A stretch of 64,000 bases of DNA from Mogibacterium sp. (GTDB lineage Bacteria; Bacillota; Clostridia; Peptostreptococcales; Anaerovoracaceae), in NCBI GenBank assembly GCA_017515425.1, contig JAFWFU010000041.1, forward strand, positions 1-64,000, read 5' to 3'. Positions 16,440 through 24,955 of the stretch are shown here, piece after piece; position 1 is the stretch's first letter; each line of letters opens with the position of its first letter. Position numbers and translations under genes: made by a program. Below the pieces are notes generated by a model that saw only the letters and a list, made by a program, of their open reading frames with translations, was not told where the DNA came from and did not search any database.

Positions 16440-17471
16440 ATGAATATGGAATTTAAGCGCAAACTGCCGCTTCCCTCAGAGGTTAAGGAGATGTTCCCCC
16501 TGACGGGAAGAGTGAAGGAAAATGTGAAGGAGAGAAGAGACGAGATAAAGGATATTTTTTCAGGAAGGAGCGATAAAATCGCCATGGTGATAGGGCCATG
16601 CTCTGCGGATAACGAAAAGAGCGTGCTGGACTATATCACAAGGCTCTCTTCCGTTCAGGAGAAGGTAAAGGAAAAGATAATAATAATTCCGCGAATTTTC
16701 ACCAACAAGCCGCGTACCAACGGCGCAGGATATAAGGGTTTTGTCCACCAGCCTGATCCCAACGCAAGCCCGGATTTATTCAGGGGAATCATTTTCACTC
16801 GAGAACTTCACATCAAGGCGGTCAACGAGACGGGATTTGTATGCGCTGATGAGCTGCTTTATCCGGAGAATTATAAATATTTGGACGATCTCCTCGGATA
16901 TGTCGCGATTGGAGCGAGGAGCGTAGAGGATCAGCAGCATAGGCTGACGGCGAGCGCGACCGACTGCCCTGTTGGTATGAAGAATCCGACGAGCGGGGAT
17001 CTCTCCGTAATGATGAACGCGATAATGGCGGCTCAGAGTGAACACGACTTCATTTATCGCGGCTGGGAAGGTCATTCCTATGGCAATCCCCATGCACATG
17101 CGATACTGAGGGGCTATGTCAACAGGCAGGGCGTGGTACACCCCAACTACCACTATGAAACATTGTTGCACCTTTCGGAGCTTTACGAAAAGAGCGGGCT
17201 TTCCAATCCGGGAGTGATAATTGACTGCAATCACGCCAACAGCGGCAAAGACCCCTTCCAACAGCCGCGAATTATGAAAGATGTACTGCTGTCATGCAGA
17301 TACAGCGAGGACGTGAAGAAATTGGTAAAGGGATATATGGTCGAAAGCTATATCGAGGACGGCAATCAGGCTGTGGACGGCGGCGTTTACGGCAAGAGCA
17401 TAACGGACGCCTGCCTCGGCTGGGAAAAGACCGAGAGAATGATACTTGAGATTTCGGAGATAATGGCATGA
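16440..17471 (+). CDS. DAHP synthase, type I-alpha (AroG/F/H-like)
   Basis: Catalyses the committed first step, PEP plus erythrose-4-phosphate to DAHP. The 343-residue protein has all expected active-site elements: metal Cys54 in IGPCSAD, KPRTNGAGYKG, IDCNHANSGK, MVESYIEDGNQ and GKSITDACLGWE. In enterobacterial relatives the N-terminal extension and neighbouring loop form the Phe or Tyr inhibition site, and an N-terminal extension is present here (residues 1-50). Start at ATG 16440 behind AAGGAG; ATG 16446 is also possible. Its stop overlaps the pheA start (ATGA). It is the only apparently competent DAHP synthase in the operon. Confidence 0.93.
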   Translation: MNMEFKRKLPLPSEVKEMFPLTGRVKENVKERRDEIKDIFSGRSDKIAMVIGPCSADNEKSVLDYITRLSSVQEKVKEKIIIIPRIFTNKPRTNGAGYKGFVHQPDPNASPDLFRGIIFTRELHIKAVNETGFVCADELLYPENYKYLDDLLGYVAIGARSVEDQQHRLTASATDCPVGMKNPTSGDLSVMMNAIMAAQSEHDFIYRGWEGHSYGNPHAHAILRGYVNRQGVVHPNYHYETLLHLSELYEKSGLSNPGVIIDCNHANSGKDPFQQPRIMKDVLLSCRYSEDVKKLVKGYMVESYIEDGNQAVDGGVYGKSITDACLGWEKTERMILEISEIMA

Positions 17472-18295
17472 AGATAGGATACCAGGGCGCAAGGGGCGCT
17501 TTCAGCGAGGCGGCGGTCAAAATACTTTTCAGAGGCAGCGAATATGAGGTAACGGGATATAGGGATTTCCTCTCCCTTTTCGGAGATGTGGAAAAAGGAC
17601 TTCTCGACTATGCTGTAATTCCTGTAGAAAACACCACTACAGGAATTATTGCGAGGACATACGACCATTTGCAGAGCTATGACATACATATAGTGGGAGA
17701 GGCAGTCGTGCCAATAAGGGAATGCCTTATAGCAAACCCGGGAGCGGCAATCGGGGACATAAGGGAAGTATACAGTCACCCCGAGGCACTCGCGCAGTGT
17801 CGGGAGCTCTTCGAGCAATATCCGCATATGAGACCCCACGCGCATGAGGACACAGCCTTAAGCGTCTGCTATATAAGAGACTCGGGAGACAAGACAAAGG
17901 CGGCTCTGGCGAGCGAGGTGGCTGCGGAAACTTATGGAATGAATATACTGCTTCCCAATGTTCAGGACAGCAATGTGAATATGACGAGATTTCTCGCCGT
18001 AACAGCGAGGAGAGAATATCCCAGGGACGCGGATAAGATAAGCATAAGAATGGTTACCGCCCATACACCGGGATCACTCTTCAATGCACTCGGGATATTT
18101 GCAGCCCTGAATATAAATGTGCTCAAGCTGGAGAGCCGCCCGATTTTCGGAAGGGTATTCGAATACTGCTTCTATTTGGATTTTAGCGGCAACCTGGACG
18201 ACCCAGATGTCAAGGAAGCTATCAGGCGGCTTGAATATGACTGCGTCGAACTGAATGTATTCGGCAACTACAAGGCGTCGAAGGAGTATATATAA
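17468..18295 (+). CDS. pheA: Prephenate dehydratase with ACT regulatory domain
   Basis: Converts prephenate to phenylpyruvate for phenylalanine. The 275-residue protein has both catalytic lobes: GYQGARGAFSEAA, PVENTTTGIIARTYD, VYSHPEALAQC, and the catalytic TRF at residues 173-175. A C-terminal ACT domain carries the Phe-binding ESRP at 222-225, so allosteric feedback by phenylalanine is likely. It supplies the full dehydratase that the first gene of the operon lacks. Start overlaps the stop of the DAHP synthase gene. Confidence 0.94.
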   Translation: MKIGYQGARGAFSEAAVKILFRGSEYEVTGYRDFLSLFGDVEKGLLDYAVIPVENTTTGIIARTYDHLQSYDIHIVGEAVVPIRECLIANPGAAIGDIREVYSHPEALAQCRELFEQYPHMRPHAHEDTALSVCYIRDSGDKTKAALASEVAAETYGMNILLPNVQDSNVNMTRFLAVTARREYPRDADKISIRMVTAHTPGSLFNALGIFAALNINVLKLESRPIFGRVFEYCFYLDFSGNLDDPDVKEAIRRLEYDCVELNVFGNYKASKEYI

Positions 18296-18399
18296 GGAAA
18301 AAACTTGCGCGAGAATATAAGAAAAATATGAGCAAAAAGATTATTGAAGATAAAAAGAACTTATATATAGATATTTAAAAGAAGGAGAAGGTATAGTTT

Positions 18400-19404
18400 A
18401 TGATTGTTATTTTGAAGCATGGAGTGACGGACGATAAGAGGGATCAACTGATAAGATGGTTCAATTCTCAGGGGCTGGGAGTTGATGTTTCCAGCGGAGA
18501 ATATCAGACTATCTTGGGGCTTATCGGAGATGTTTTAAATCTCGACACGGATATGATAGAAAGCCTTGATATAGTGCAGGGCATAAGGAGAGTGACGGAG
18601 CCGTTTAAGAGGAGCAACCGCAAATTTCAGCCGGAGGACACTGTCGTTTCGGTGGCTGATGTTCTGATAGGCGGGGGGAATTTCGCGATAATCGCAGGGC
18701 CCTCATCAATGGAGAGCGAGGAGCAGGCAGTAAAGACCGCGAAGGCGGTGCAGGCGGCAGGTGCGGATATTCTTATCGGCGGAGCGATAAATCCGAAAAC
18801 CACGTCCTATACGATACAGGAGCAAAACTATCGGGAGCTGGACTATCTGATAGCGGCAAAGCGCGAGACAGGAATGCCCATTGCCAAGGAAGTCATATCG
18901 GTAGAGGATATGCCAAGATATGAAAATGTGGATATTCTCGTGCTCAGAGAACGCAATATGGTTAATTATCCTCTCCTTGCGGAGCTTGGAACTTCCGATA
19001 AACCGGTCATAATCGAGAGGTCTGTTTCGGCGACTTTAGAGGAATTTCTAATGGCTATCGAATATATAATGACAGGCGGGAACAAAAATATAGTTTTGTG
19101 TGAAAGAGGGATTCGTACATTTGCGGACTATACCAAATCAACGCTGGATATTTCAGCCATTCCGCTGCTCAAGGAAATGAGCCATCTTCCGGTCATAGCC
19201 GACACCTGCCACAGCACGGGACTTGGGCGCCTCGGGCTGCCAATAGCGCGTGCAGCATGTGCAGCAGGAGCGGACGGAATTATGATAAATGTTCATAACG
19301 ACCCGTCCCACGCCGGTTTCAGCGGCGCCTCGGCAGTTTCCGTGGAAACCTTTGAGAAAATTGCTTCTGATGTAAAGTCGATACGAAAGGTGCTGGCGCA
19401 ATGA
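18400..19404 (+). CDS. DAHP synthase type I-beta paralogue with altered active site
   Basis: A 334-residue protein with the N-terminal ferredoxin-like regulatory domain (residues 1-70) and the barrel of type I-beta DAHP synthases, as shown by RNMVNYPLLAELG, LCERGIRTFADYTKSTLDI and HLPVIADTCHSTG. Key residues differ from the family. The metal Cys of AGPCS is Ser102 (AGPSSMES), the Lys of FKPRTSP is Asn131 (INPKTTS), the Glu of EVHPDP is Asn297 (NVHNDP), and the metal Asp of SDG is Ser308 (FSG). The metal His271 remains. It is unlikely to make DAHP by the known mechanism. It may regulate the I-alpha enzyme or have acquired another function. RBS GAAGGAGAAGG is strong, and tyrA overlaps its end. 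Confidence 0.82.
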   Translation: MIVILKHGVTDDKRDQLIRWFNSQGLGVDVSSGEYQTILGLIGDVLNLDTDMIESLDIVQGIRRVTEPFKRSNRKFQPEDTVVSVADVLIGGGNFAIIAGPSSMESEEQAVKTAKAVQAAGADILIGGAINPKTTSYTIQEQNYRELDYLIAAKRETGMPIAKEVISVEDMPRYENVDILVLRERNMVNYPLLAELGTSDKPVIIERSVSATLEEFLMAIEYIMTGGNKNIVLCERGIRTFADYTKSTLDISAIPLLKEMSHLPVIADTCHSTGLGRLGLPIARAACAAGADGIMINVHNDPSHAGFSGASAVSVETFEKIASDVKSIRKVLAQ

Positions 19405-20228
19405 TAATAGGAGTTGTTGGACTTGGACTTATAGGCGGGTCGTTCGCGAAGGCTTACCATGCAGAGGGTCACAAGGTTTATGCGTGGAATAGGAGCAAGA
19501 AAACGCTGGGCTTTGCGCTGATAAGCGGAGACATTGACGAGGAGCTGACAGAGGAGAATGTGTCGGAATGCGATTTGGTCGTCATCTGCCTCTACCCCCA
19601 AGCGTCTATCGAATGGATTCGCTCTATGGCGCCTCATTTCGGGGAAAAGCCCGTAGTGATAGATGCCTGCGGCACGAAGCGCGATATATGCGAGACTTGC
19701 TTCAAGATAGCCGAAGAGCACGGATTTACCTTCGTCGGGGGTCACCCCATGGGCGGAACCAAATATTCGGGCTTCAAATATGCCAAAGAGGATATGTTTC
19801 GCGGAAAGCCCATGCTCATAGTGCCGCCGAGATATGACGATATAGAATTGTATTCGAAGATAAAGGAGCTCCTCAGTCCGCTGAACCTTGGTAAACTTTC
19901 CATAACCACGGCGGAAAACCACGACAGAATGATCGCCTTCACCTCGCAGCTCTCGCATATCGTGGCGAGCGCATATATTAAAAGTCCGACGGCAGAGAAC
20001 CGTCAGGGATTTTCGGGTGGAACTTATAAGGATATGACGAGGGTGGCATTTTTGAATGCCCCCATGTGGGCGGAGATATTCATCACCAATAAGGACTATC
20101 TGCTGGATGAACTCGACAGCCTGATTGACAATTTAGGTAAATACCGGGAAGCTATCAGCGAGGAAAACGTCGAGGAGCTGACAGAGCTACTCGCAGACGG
20201 AACGCGCAGAAAAGAGCGCCTGGGATAA
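19401..20228 (+). CDS. tyrA: Prephenate dehydrogenase
   Basis: Oxidative decarboxylation of prephenate to 4-hydroxyphenylpyruvate for tyrosine. 275 residues, starting by ATGA overlap with the previous gene. NAD-binding loop GVVGLGLIGGSFA, then CGTKRDICE, FVGGHPMGGTKYSGF and the catalytic-site helix with ENHDRMIAFTSQLSH. There is no ACT domain, so tyrosine control is more likely at the attenuator or through another subunit. It is the last gene of the operon and is followed by a terminator-like hairpin. Confidence 0.94.
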   Translation: MIIGVVGLGLIGGSFAKAYHAEGHKVYAWNRSKKTLGFALISGDIDEELTEENVSECDLVVICLYPQASIEWIRSMAPHFGEKPVVIDACGTKRDICETCFKIAEEHGFTFVGGHPMGGTKYSGFKYAKEDMFRGKPMLIVPPRYDDIELYSKIKELLSPLNLGKLSITTAENHDRMIAFTSQLSHIVASAYIKSPTAENRQGFSGGTYKDMTRVAFLNAPMWAEIFITNKDYLLDELDSLIDNLGKYREAISEENVEELTELLADGTRRKERLG

Positions 20229-20266
20229 ATGCACATATGATCAAAATAAATTAGAAGTCGACGAGG

Positions 20267-20318
20267 ATTCAAGGAGAACCATATATCAGGCTGAGATATG
20301 AGCTGTCCTTGAATTTTT
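20267..20318 (+). terminator. Terminator-like hairpin after tyrA
   Basis: ATTCAAGGA (20267-20275) pairs perfectly with TCCTTGAAT (20306-20314), an inner CATAT/ATATG stem extends it, and the sequence continues TTTT. It separates the aromatic operon from the glycan locus. The rest of the gap (20319-20470) shows no convincing promoter or gene. Confidence 0.6.
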
Positions 20319-20470
20319 GGCAGAAATTGTTTAAAATTCAATGAAGCTAAAGGGAAGCGATAACGTATCAATAATGCGGATATTGCTTTAGTTTATGAGC
20401 GGAGCAAGCGGGCGCGCTCGTGCCTTCTTGACGTTGTGAAAAACGGACGAAAGATAGAAGAAGATAGAAA

Positions 20471-22306
20471 ATGAGTGTTAAAAAGAGAACCAGCACAGCA
20501 ATGTTCATACTTGCGGATATATTGATAGCCATAGTCAGCGCTGTCATGCCTTTCGTGTTCAGATTTGGCATATCCTATGTGGGCGCGCAGGTCTATTATT
20601 TGGATTTGGCGATAACATGGCTTCCGCTGGACGCAGTCATTCTTATAACGGTAAACACCTATCTCCGTCTGTATAAAAGAGTATGGACCTATGCCAGCGT
20701 CAGCGAGATGTATGACTGCACCAAATCCGCGGTCATCACGGAAGCAATCTATATGGCATATAAGGTGCTCTTCGGAATCAATATGTTCCGAAGCTATTAT
20801 CCCTTCAACTTCTTCATTCTGATGATTCTCCTGATAGTATCGAGAATGTCCATAAGATTTCTGAGAGGTATCGAAAAGCGCAGACACAAGCAGGGAGACA
20901 CGCATAATGTTATGATTATCGGCGGCGGCGGTGCTGCGTCCATGCTCATAAAGGAATATCAGCTCAGCAATAGAAGGATTAAGGTCTCCTGCATTTTGGA
21001 CGACAATCCTGAGAAAAAGGGGAAAATGCTGAACGACGTTCCGATTATAGGTGGGCGCGAGGAGATAGTCTCCGCTGCGGACAGATATGGAATTGACGAG
21101 ATTGTAATTGCAATTCCTTCGGCAGATCCCTCGGATATACGCGAGCTGATTGCTCTTTGCCAGCAGACCGAGGCGAAGGTCAGGAGGCTGCCCGCCATAG
21201 CGACGACTCTTACAGAGTCGCTCAGTTCGTCCGTCAGAGATGTCAACTATGAGGATTTGCTCGGAAGAGACTCTGTAATAATCAGAAATCCCGAGCTGCA
21301 CGACTTCGTCCACGACAAGACGGTCATGGTTACGGGCGGCGGCGGTTCGATAGGCTCTGAGCTTTGCAGGCAGATAGCCGCTAACAAGCCCAAGGAACTC
21401 ATCATCATAGATATTTATGAGAACTCCACCTACGAATTAGAGGTGGAGCTCGAAAGATACTATCCCGAGACCAAGCTGGAGATTCTGATTGCGTCCGTGA
21501 GGGATTTTGACAGGCTCGACACGATATTTGCCAAATATAGACCCGACGTGGTCTATCATGCGGCAGCGCATAAGCATGTCCCTCTCATGGAGACCTCGCC
21601 CAACGAGGCTATAAAAAACAACTGTCTCGGCACTCTGAATTTGGCGAAATTGGCGGACAAATACGATGTCAATCGCTTCGTAATGATTTCGACGGACAAG
21701 GCTGTGCGCCCGACGAATGTAATGGGCGCAACCAAGAGAATCTGCGAGATGATAGTTCAGACCTATAATAACAGGTCTGATACGGAATTCGTCGCGGTCA
21801 GATTCGGGAATGTGCTCGGCAGCAACGGCTCTGTGATACCGCTGTTCCTCAAGCAGATAGAGGAAGGCGGGCCCGTGACCCTCACGCATAGGGAGATTAC
21901 CAGATATTTTATGACTATTCCCGAGGCGGTATCGCTGGTGCTCACGGCGGGGCTCATGGCTAAGGGGGGCGAGATATTCGTCCTCGATATGGGAGAGCCC
22001 GTAAAGATATATGAGCTCGCGAGCAATCTTATTAAGATGAAGGGATATGTGCCCGAAGAGGACATCAAGATAGAGGTGGTCGGACTGAGACCCGGAGAGA
22101 AGCTCTATGAGGAGCTTTTAATGGACGAAGAGGGTTTGCAGGAAACCGCCAATAAGAAAATCCATATCGGCAAGCCCATAGAGCTCGATGAAGAGGCTTT
22201 CCTCGCCAAGCTCGACAGGCTTATCGAAAAAGCCGAGGACAATATGGCAGAAATTCGAAAAGATATTAAGGAAATCTGCCCAACATATCAGCCGAGGAAT
22301 ATATAG
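20471..22306 (+). CDS. Membrane UDP-GlcNAc 4,6-dehydratase, PglF/CapD/WbpM family
   Basis: A 611-residue protein with four N-terminal membrane segments (about 10-135), a Rossmann CoA-binding-like domain (GGGGAASMLIKEY, 155-270) and a catalytic SDR domain. The SDR domain has the NAD loop TGGGGSIGSELCRQI from about 287 and the modified catalytic region STDKAVRPTNVMGATKR. It forms UDP-4-keto-6-deoxy-GlcNAc, the first step of bacillosamine or QuiNAc synthesis. It is followed by matching aminotransferase, phosphoglycosyltransferase and acetyltransferase genes, a Pgl-like set, so bacillosamine is the favoured product. RBS is weak (AGAAGA). Confidence 0.9.
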   Translation: MSVKKRTSTAMFILADILIAIVSAVMPFVFRFGISYVGAQVYYLDLAITWLPLDAVILITVNTYLRLYKRVWTYASVSEMYDCTKSAVITEAIYMAYKVLFGINMFRSYYPFNFFILMILLIVSRMSIRFLRGIEKRRHKQGDTHNVMIIGGGGAASMLIKEYQLSNRRIKVSCILDDNPEKKGKMLNDVPIIGGREEIVSAADRYGIDEIVIAIPSADPSDIRELIALCQQTEAKVRRLPAIATTLTESLSSSVRDVNYEDLLGRDSVIIRNPELHDFVHDKTVMVTGGGGSIGSELCRQIAANKPKELIIIDIYENSTYELEVELERYYPETKLEILIASVRDFDRLDTIFAKYRPDVVYHAAAHKHVPLMETSPNEAIKNNCLGTLNLAKLADKYDVNRFVMISTDKAVRPTNVMGATKRICEMIVQTYNNRSDTEFVAVRFGNVLGSNGSVIPLFLKQIEEGGPVTLTHREITRYFMTIPEAVSLVLTAGLMAKGGEIFVLDMGEPVKIYELASNLIKMKGYVPEEDIKIEVVGLRPGEKLYEELLMDEEGLQETANKKIHIGKPIELDEEAFLAKLDRLIEKAEDNMAEIRKDIKEICPTYQPRNI

Positions 22307-22323
22307 GAATAGAGGGTGATTCA

Positions 22324-23610
22324 ATGTTTAACAAGGACGTTAAGATTAAACCTTTTGACAATAAGCTCTGGCTCGCCTCACCTACTATGCACGGTGATGA
22401 ACTGAGGTATATGCAGGAAGCCTACGAAACAAATTGGATGTCTACGGTCGGGGCTAATATAAATGAGATAGAACGCATAACCTGCGAGAAGATTGGCTGC
22501 GGGGACGCGGTCGCTCTCTCGTCAGGCACGGCGGCACTCCACCTTGCAGTCAAGCTTGCAGGGGAGAGGCTTTACGGACAGCCTGCCGCAGGGAGGGGAA
22601 CCCTTGAGGGTCGCAGGGTGTTCTGCTCGGATATGACCTTTGACGCCACGGTCAATCCCGTAGCATATGAAGGCGGAGAGCTGGTATTCATAGATACGGA
22701 ATACGATACCTGGAATATGGATCCCGCAGCCCTCGAAAAAGCCTTCGAGATATATCCGGAAGTCAGGCTTGTGGTATTTGCACATCTTTACGGCACGCCG
22801 GCGAAGATTGATAAGATTAGGGCTATATGCGACAGGCATGGAGCGCTTATCGTTGAGGACGCTGCGGAGTCGCTCGGGGCAAGCTATAAGGGCAAGCAGA
22901 CAGGCGCATTCGGAGACTATAATGCGATTTCCTTTAACGGCAACAAAATTATCACGGGCTCCTCGGGCGGAATGCTGCTGACTGACGACAAGGACGCTGC
23001 CAACAAAGCCCGCAAATGGAGCACTCAGAGCAGAGAGGACGCGGATTGGTATCAGCATGAGGAGCTCGGCTATAACTATAGAATGAGCAATGTAATCGCC
23101 GGCGTAGTCAGGGGGCAATATCCTCATCTTGAAGAGCATATCGCGGCGAAAAAAGCGATATATGAGAGATATAGGGAAGGGCTCAGGGATTTGCCCTTGC
23201 AGATGAACCCCTTGGACGGGGAGAATTCCGAACCGAACTATTGGCTTAGCTGCGCGATAGTCGACAAAGAGGCTATGTGCAGACAGGTGAGAGGGGAAAA
23301 GGACGCGCTTTATACGCCTGAAAAGGGAAAGAGCTGCCCGACGGAAATCCTCGAAGCCATCTCGCTTCTGAACGCTGAGGGCAGACCTATTTGGAAGCCC
23401 ATGCATATGCAGCCGATATACAGAATGAACGCCTTTATAACCGCAAACGGCAATGGTCGTGCGCGCAGCAACGCCTATATAGAGGAGACGGGCTTGACGG
23501 ACGTGGGCACGGATATTTTTGAACGAGGACTATGCCTGCCAAGCGACAACAAGATGACGGAAGAACAGCAGAATGCGATTATTGAAATAATCCATATGTG
23601 CTTTGAATAA
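22324..23610 (+). CDS. DegT/DnrJ/EryC1 aminotransferase, PglE-like
   Basis: PLP-dependent sugar aminotransferase, 428 residues. ALSSGTAALHLAVKLAG binds the cofactor phosphate, VEDAAESLGA supplies the cofactor Asp, and SFNGNKIITGSSGGM contains the Schiff-base Lys. It should transfer an amino group from glutamate to C4 of the keto sugar made by the preceding dehydratase, giving UDP-4-amino-4,6-dideoxy-GlcNAc. It is somewhat long for the family owing to an insert near residue 320. RBS GAGGGTGAT before the ATG. Confidence 0.88.
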   Translation: MFNKDVKIKPFDNKLWLASPTMHGDELRYMQEAYETNWMSTVGANINEIERITCEKIGCGDAVALSSGTAALHLAVKLAGERLYGQPAAGRGTLEGRRVFCSDMTFDATVNPVAYEGGELVFIDTEYDTWNMDPAALEKAFEIYPEVRLVVFAHLYGTPAKIDKIRAICDRHGALIVEDAAESLGASYKGKQTGAFGDYNAISFNGNKIITGSSGGMLLTDDKDAANKARKWSTQSREDADWYQHEELGYNYRMSNVIAGVVRGQYPHLEEHIAAKKAIYERYREGLRDLPLQMNPLDGENSEPNYWLSCAIVDKEAMCRQVRGEKDALYTPEKGKSCPTEILEAISLLNAEGRPIWKPMHMQPIYRMNAFITANGNGRARSNAYIEETGLTDVGTDIFERGLCLPSDNKMTEEQQNAIIEIIHMCFE

Positions 23611-23616
23611 AAAGAT

Positions 23617-24276
23617 ATGAAGCATATTCCAAAAGCACCGTATGAGAAATATATAAAACGACCTCTCGACTTCGTGCTGGCGACGGCGGCATTTGCGGCA
23701 TTGTCGCCCGTGCTCGGAGCGACGGCTCTTGCCGTTAAGAAAAAGCTGGGAAGCCCCGTGCTATTCTTTCAGGAAAGACCGGGACGGATTGATTCGAGGA
23801 CGGGAGAGGAAAAGATCTTCAAGCTATATAAATTCCGCACCATGACAGATGAGCGCGGCGAGGACGGAGAGCTTCTCCCTGACGAGGAGAGGATGACCAA
23901 ATTTGGGAGATTTCTCAGATCGACATCACTCGACGAGCTCCCCGAGCTTCTGAATATCATCAAGGGCGATATGGCAATAGTAGGGCCAAGACCCCTGCTC
24001 GTAAGATATTTGCCGAGATACAGCGCGCACCAGCGCAGGAGGCACGAGGTAAGGCCGGGGCTCACGGGTTTGGCGCAGGTGCATGGGCGCAATGCGGTGA
24101 GCTGGGAAGATAAATTTGATTGGGACGTAAAATACGCAGACAATGTTTCCTTTATCGGCGATTTGCGGATAGTGCTCGGAACTGTCAAGACGGTGCTGGC
24201 GCGAGAGGGTATAAGCTCTGAGACCAGCGCAACAATGGAAGAGTTCATGGGAAGCGGCGAGGAGCCGAAAAACTAG
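23617..24276 (+). CDS. Initiating phosphoglycosyltransferase, PglC-like
   Basis: A 219-residue monotopic membrane enzyme. It has one N-terminal re-entrant hydrophobic segment (FVLATAAFAALSPVLGATALAV), then FFQERPGR, KLYKFRTMTDE, TSLDELPELLNIIKGDMAIVGPRPL and the C-terminal RPGLTGLAQVHGRNA. It attaches the first sugar-1-phosphate, most likely of the bacillosamine-type sugar made by its neighbours, to undecaprenyl phosphate at the inner face of the membrane. Length equals that of single-domain PglC enzymes, without the extra WbaP-type membrane bundle. Confidence 0.9.
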   Translation: MKHIPKAPYEKYIKRPLDFVLATAAFAALSPVLGATALAVKKKLGSPVLFFQERPGRIDSRTGEEKIFKLYKFRTMTDERGEDGELLPDEERMTKFGRFLRSTSLDELPELLNIIKGDMAIVGPRPLLVRYLPRYSAHQRRRHEVRPGLTGLAQVHGRNAVSWEDKFDWDVKYADNVSFIGDLRIVLGTVKTVLAREGISSETSATMEEFMGSGEEPKN

Positions 24277-24294
24277 ATTCAACAGGAGTTAGAT

Positions 24295-24942
24295 TTGAAA
24301 GACCTTATAATAATCGGAGCAAGCGGATTTGGCAGAGAAGTGGCATGGCTGGTGGAGAGGATAAACCGCCAGGAACAGGCTTGGAATCTGCTCGGCTTTA
24401 TGGACGATAACGATTCAATGCAGCATGAGAGCGTCGACGGATATGAAGTCATTGGAAAGACTGATGACGCAGATAAATATCCCGATGCGTATTTTGTATG
24501 CGCTGTCGGGGCGTCCAAGATTAGAGAACGCATAATTGAGAAGATAAAGAGTCAACGCCCGGGCGCCAAATTCGCGACTCTTATTGACCCCTCGGTTGAG
24601 ATGTCGGAGCTTGTAAGCATAGGCGAGGGCTCTATTATATGCGCGCATACAATCATCACCGTAAATATAGAGATTGGAAGCCATGTAATAATCAATCTCG
24701 ACTGCACGGTCGGGCATGACGCGGTGCTTGAGGACTTTGTGACGCTGTATCCGAGCGTAAATGTATCAGGCGCAACGAGGCTGTGCAAAGGATCTGAGCT
24801 CGGCACGGGAACGCAGATTATTCAAGGGAAAGCGATAGGCTCTAATGCAATAGTGGGAGCGGGCTCTGTTGTCGTGAAGGATATTCCCGATAACTGCACG
24901 GCGGTGGGAATACCCGCGAAGCCGATAAAATTTTCGGAATAG
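24295..24942 (+). CDS. Sugar O/N-acyltransferase, PglD/NeuD family
   Basis: A 215-residue protein with an N-terminal Rossmann-like sugar-binding domain (IIIGASGFGREVAWLVER) and a C-terminal left-handed beta-helix of hexapeptide repeats (about 95-205). The latter includes NLDCTVGHDAVLEDF, where the His is the usual general base. TTG start with RBS AGGAG. In the Pgl pathway this enzyme acetylates the 4-amino group. The two following genes can make a hydroxyacyl-CoA, so the acyl donor here may not be acetyl-CoA. That substitution is inference. Confidence 0.87.
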   Translation: MKDLIIIGASGFGREVAWLVERINRQEQAWNLLGFMDDNDSMQHESVDGYEVIGKTDDADKYPDAYFVCAVGASKIRERIIEKIKSQRPGAKFATLIDPSVEMSELVSIGEGSIICAHTIITVNIEIGSHVIINLDCTVGHDAVLEDFVTLYPSVNVSGATRLCKGSELGTGTQIIQGKAIGSNAIVGAGSVVVKDIPDNCTAVGIPAKPIKFSE

Positions 24943-24955
24943 GGAGATTCATTCA

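Noticed and set aside
18328..18378. 16-codon frame between pheA and the DAHP synthase paralogue
   Set aside because: Lys/Ile-rich low-complexity sequence in an AT-rich gap with no RBS and no regulatory structure, so it is not a convincing leader peptide.
20428..20456. TTGACG-based promoter before the PglF-like gene
   Set aside because: No acceptable -10 box at 16-18 bases and almost no room for a leader and RBS before the ATG.
20393..21313. 306-codon open frame on the minus strand
   Set aside because: Lies wholly against the PglF-like gene, has no recognisable domain or RBS, and is a codon-bias shadow. The same reasoning applies to minus-strand frames at 22522-23406, 35815-36735, 11904-12467 and 55590-56222.
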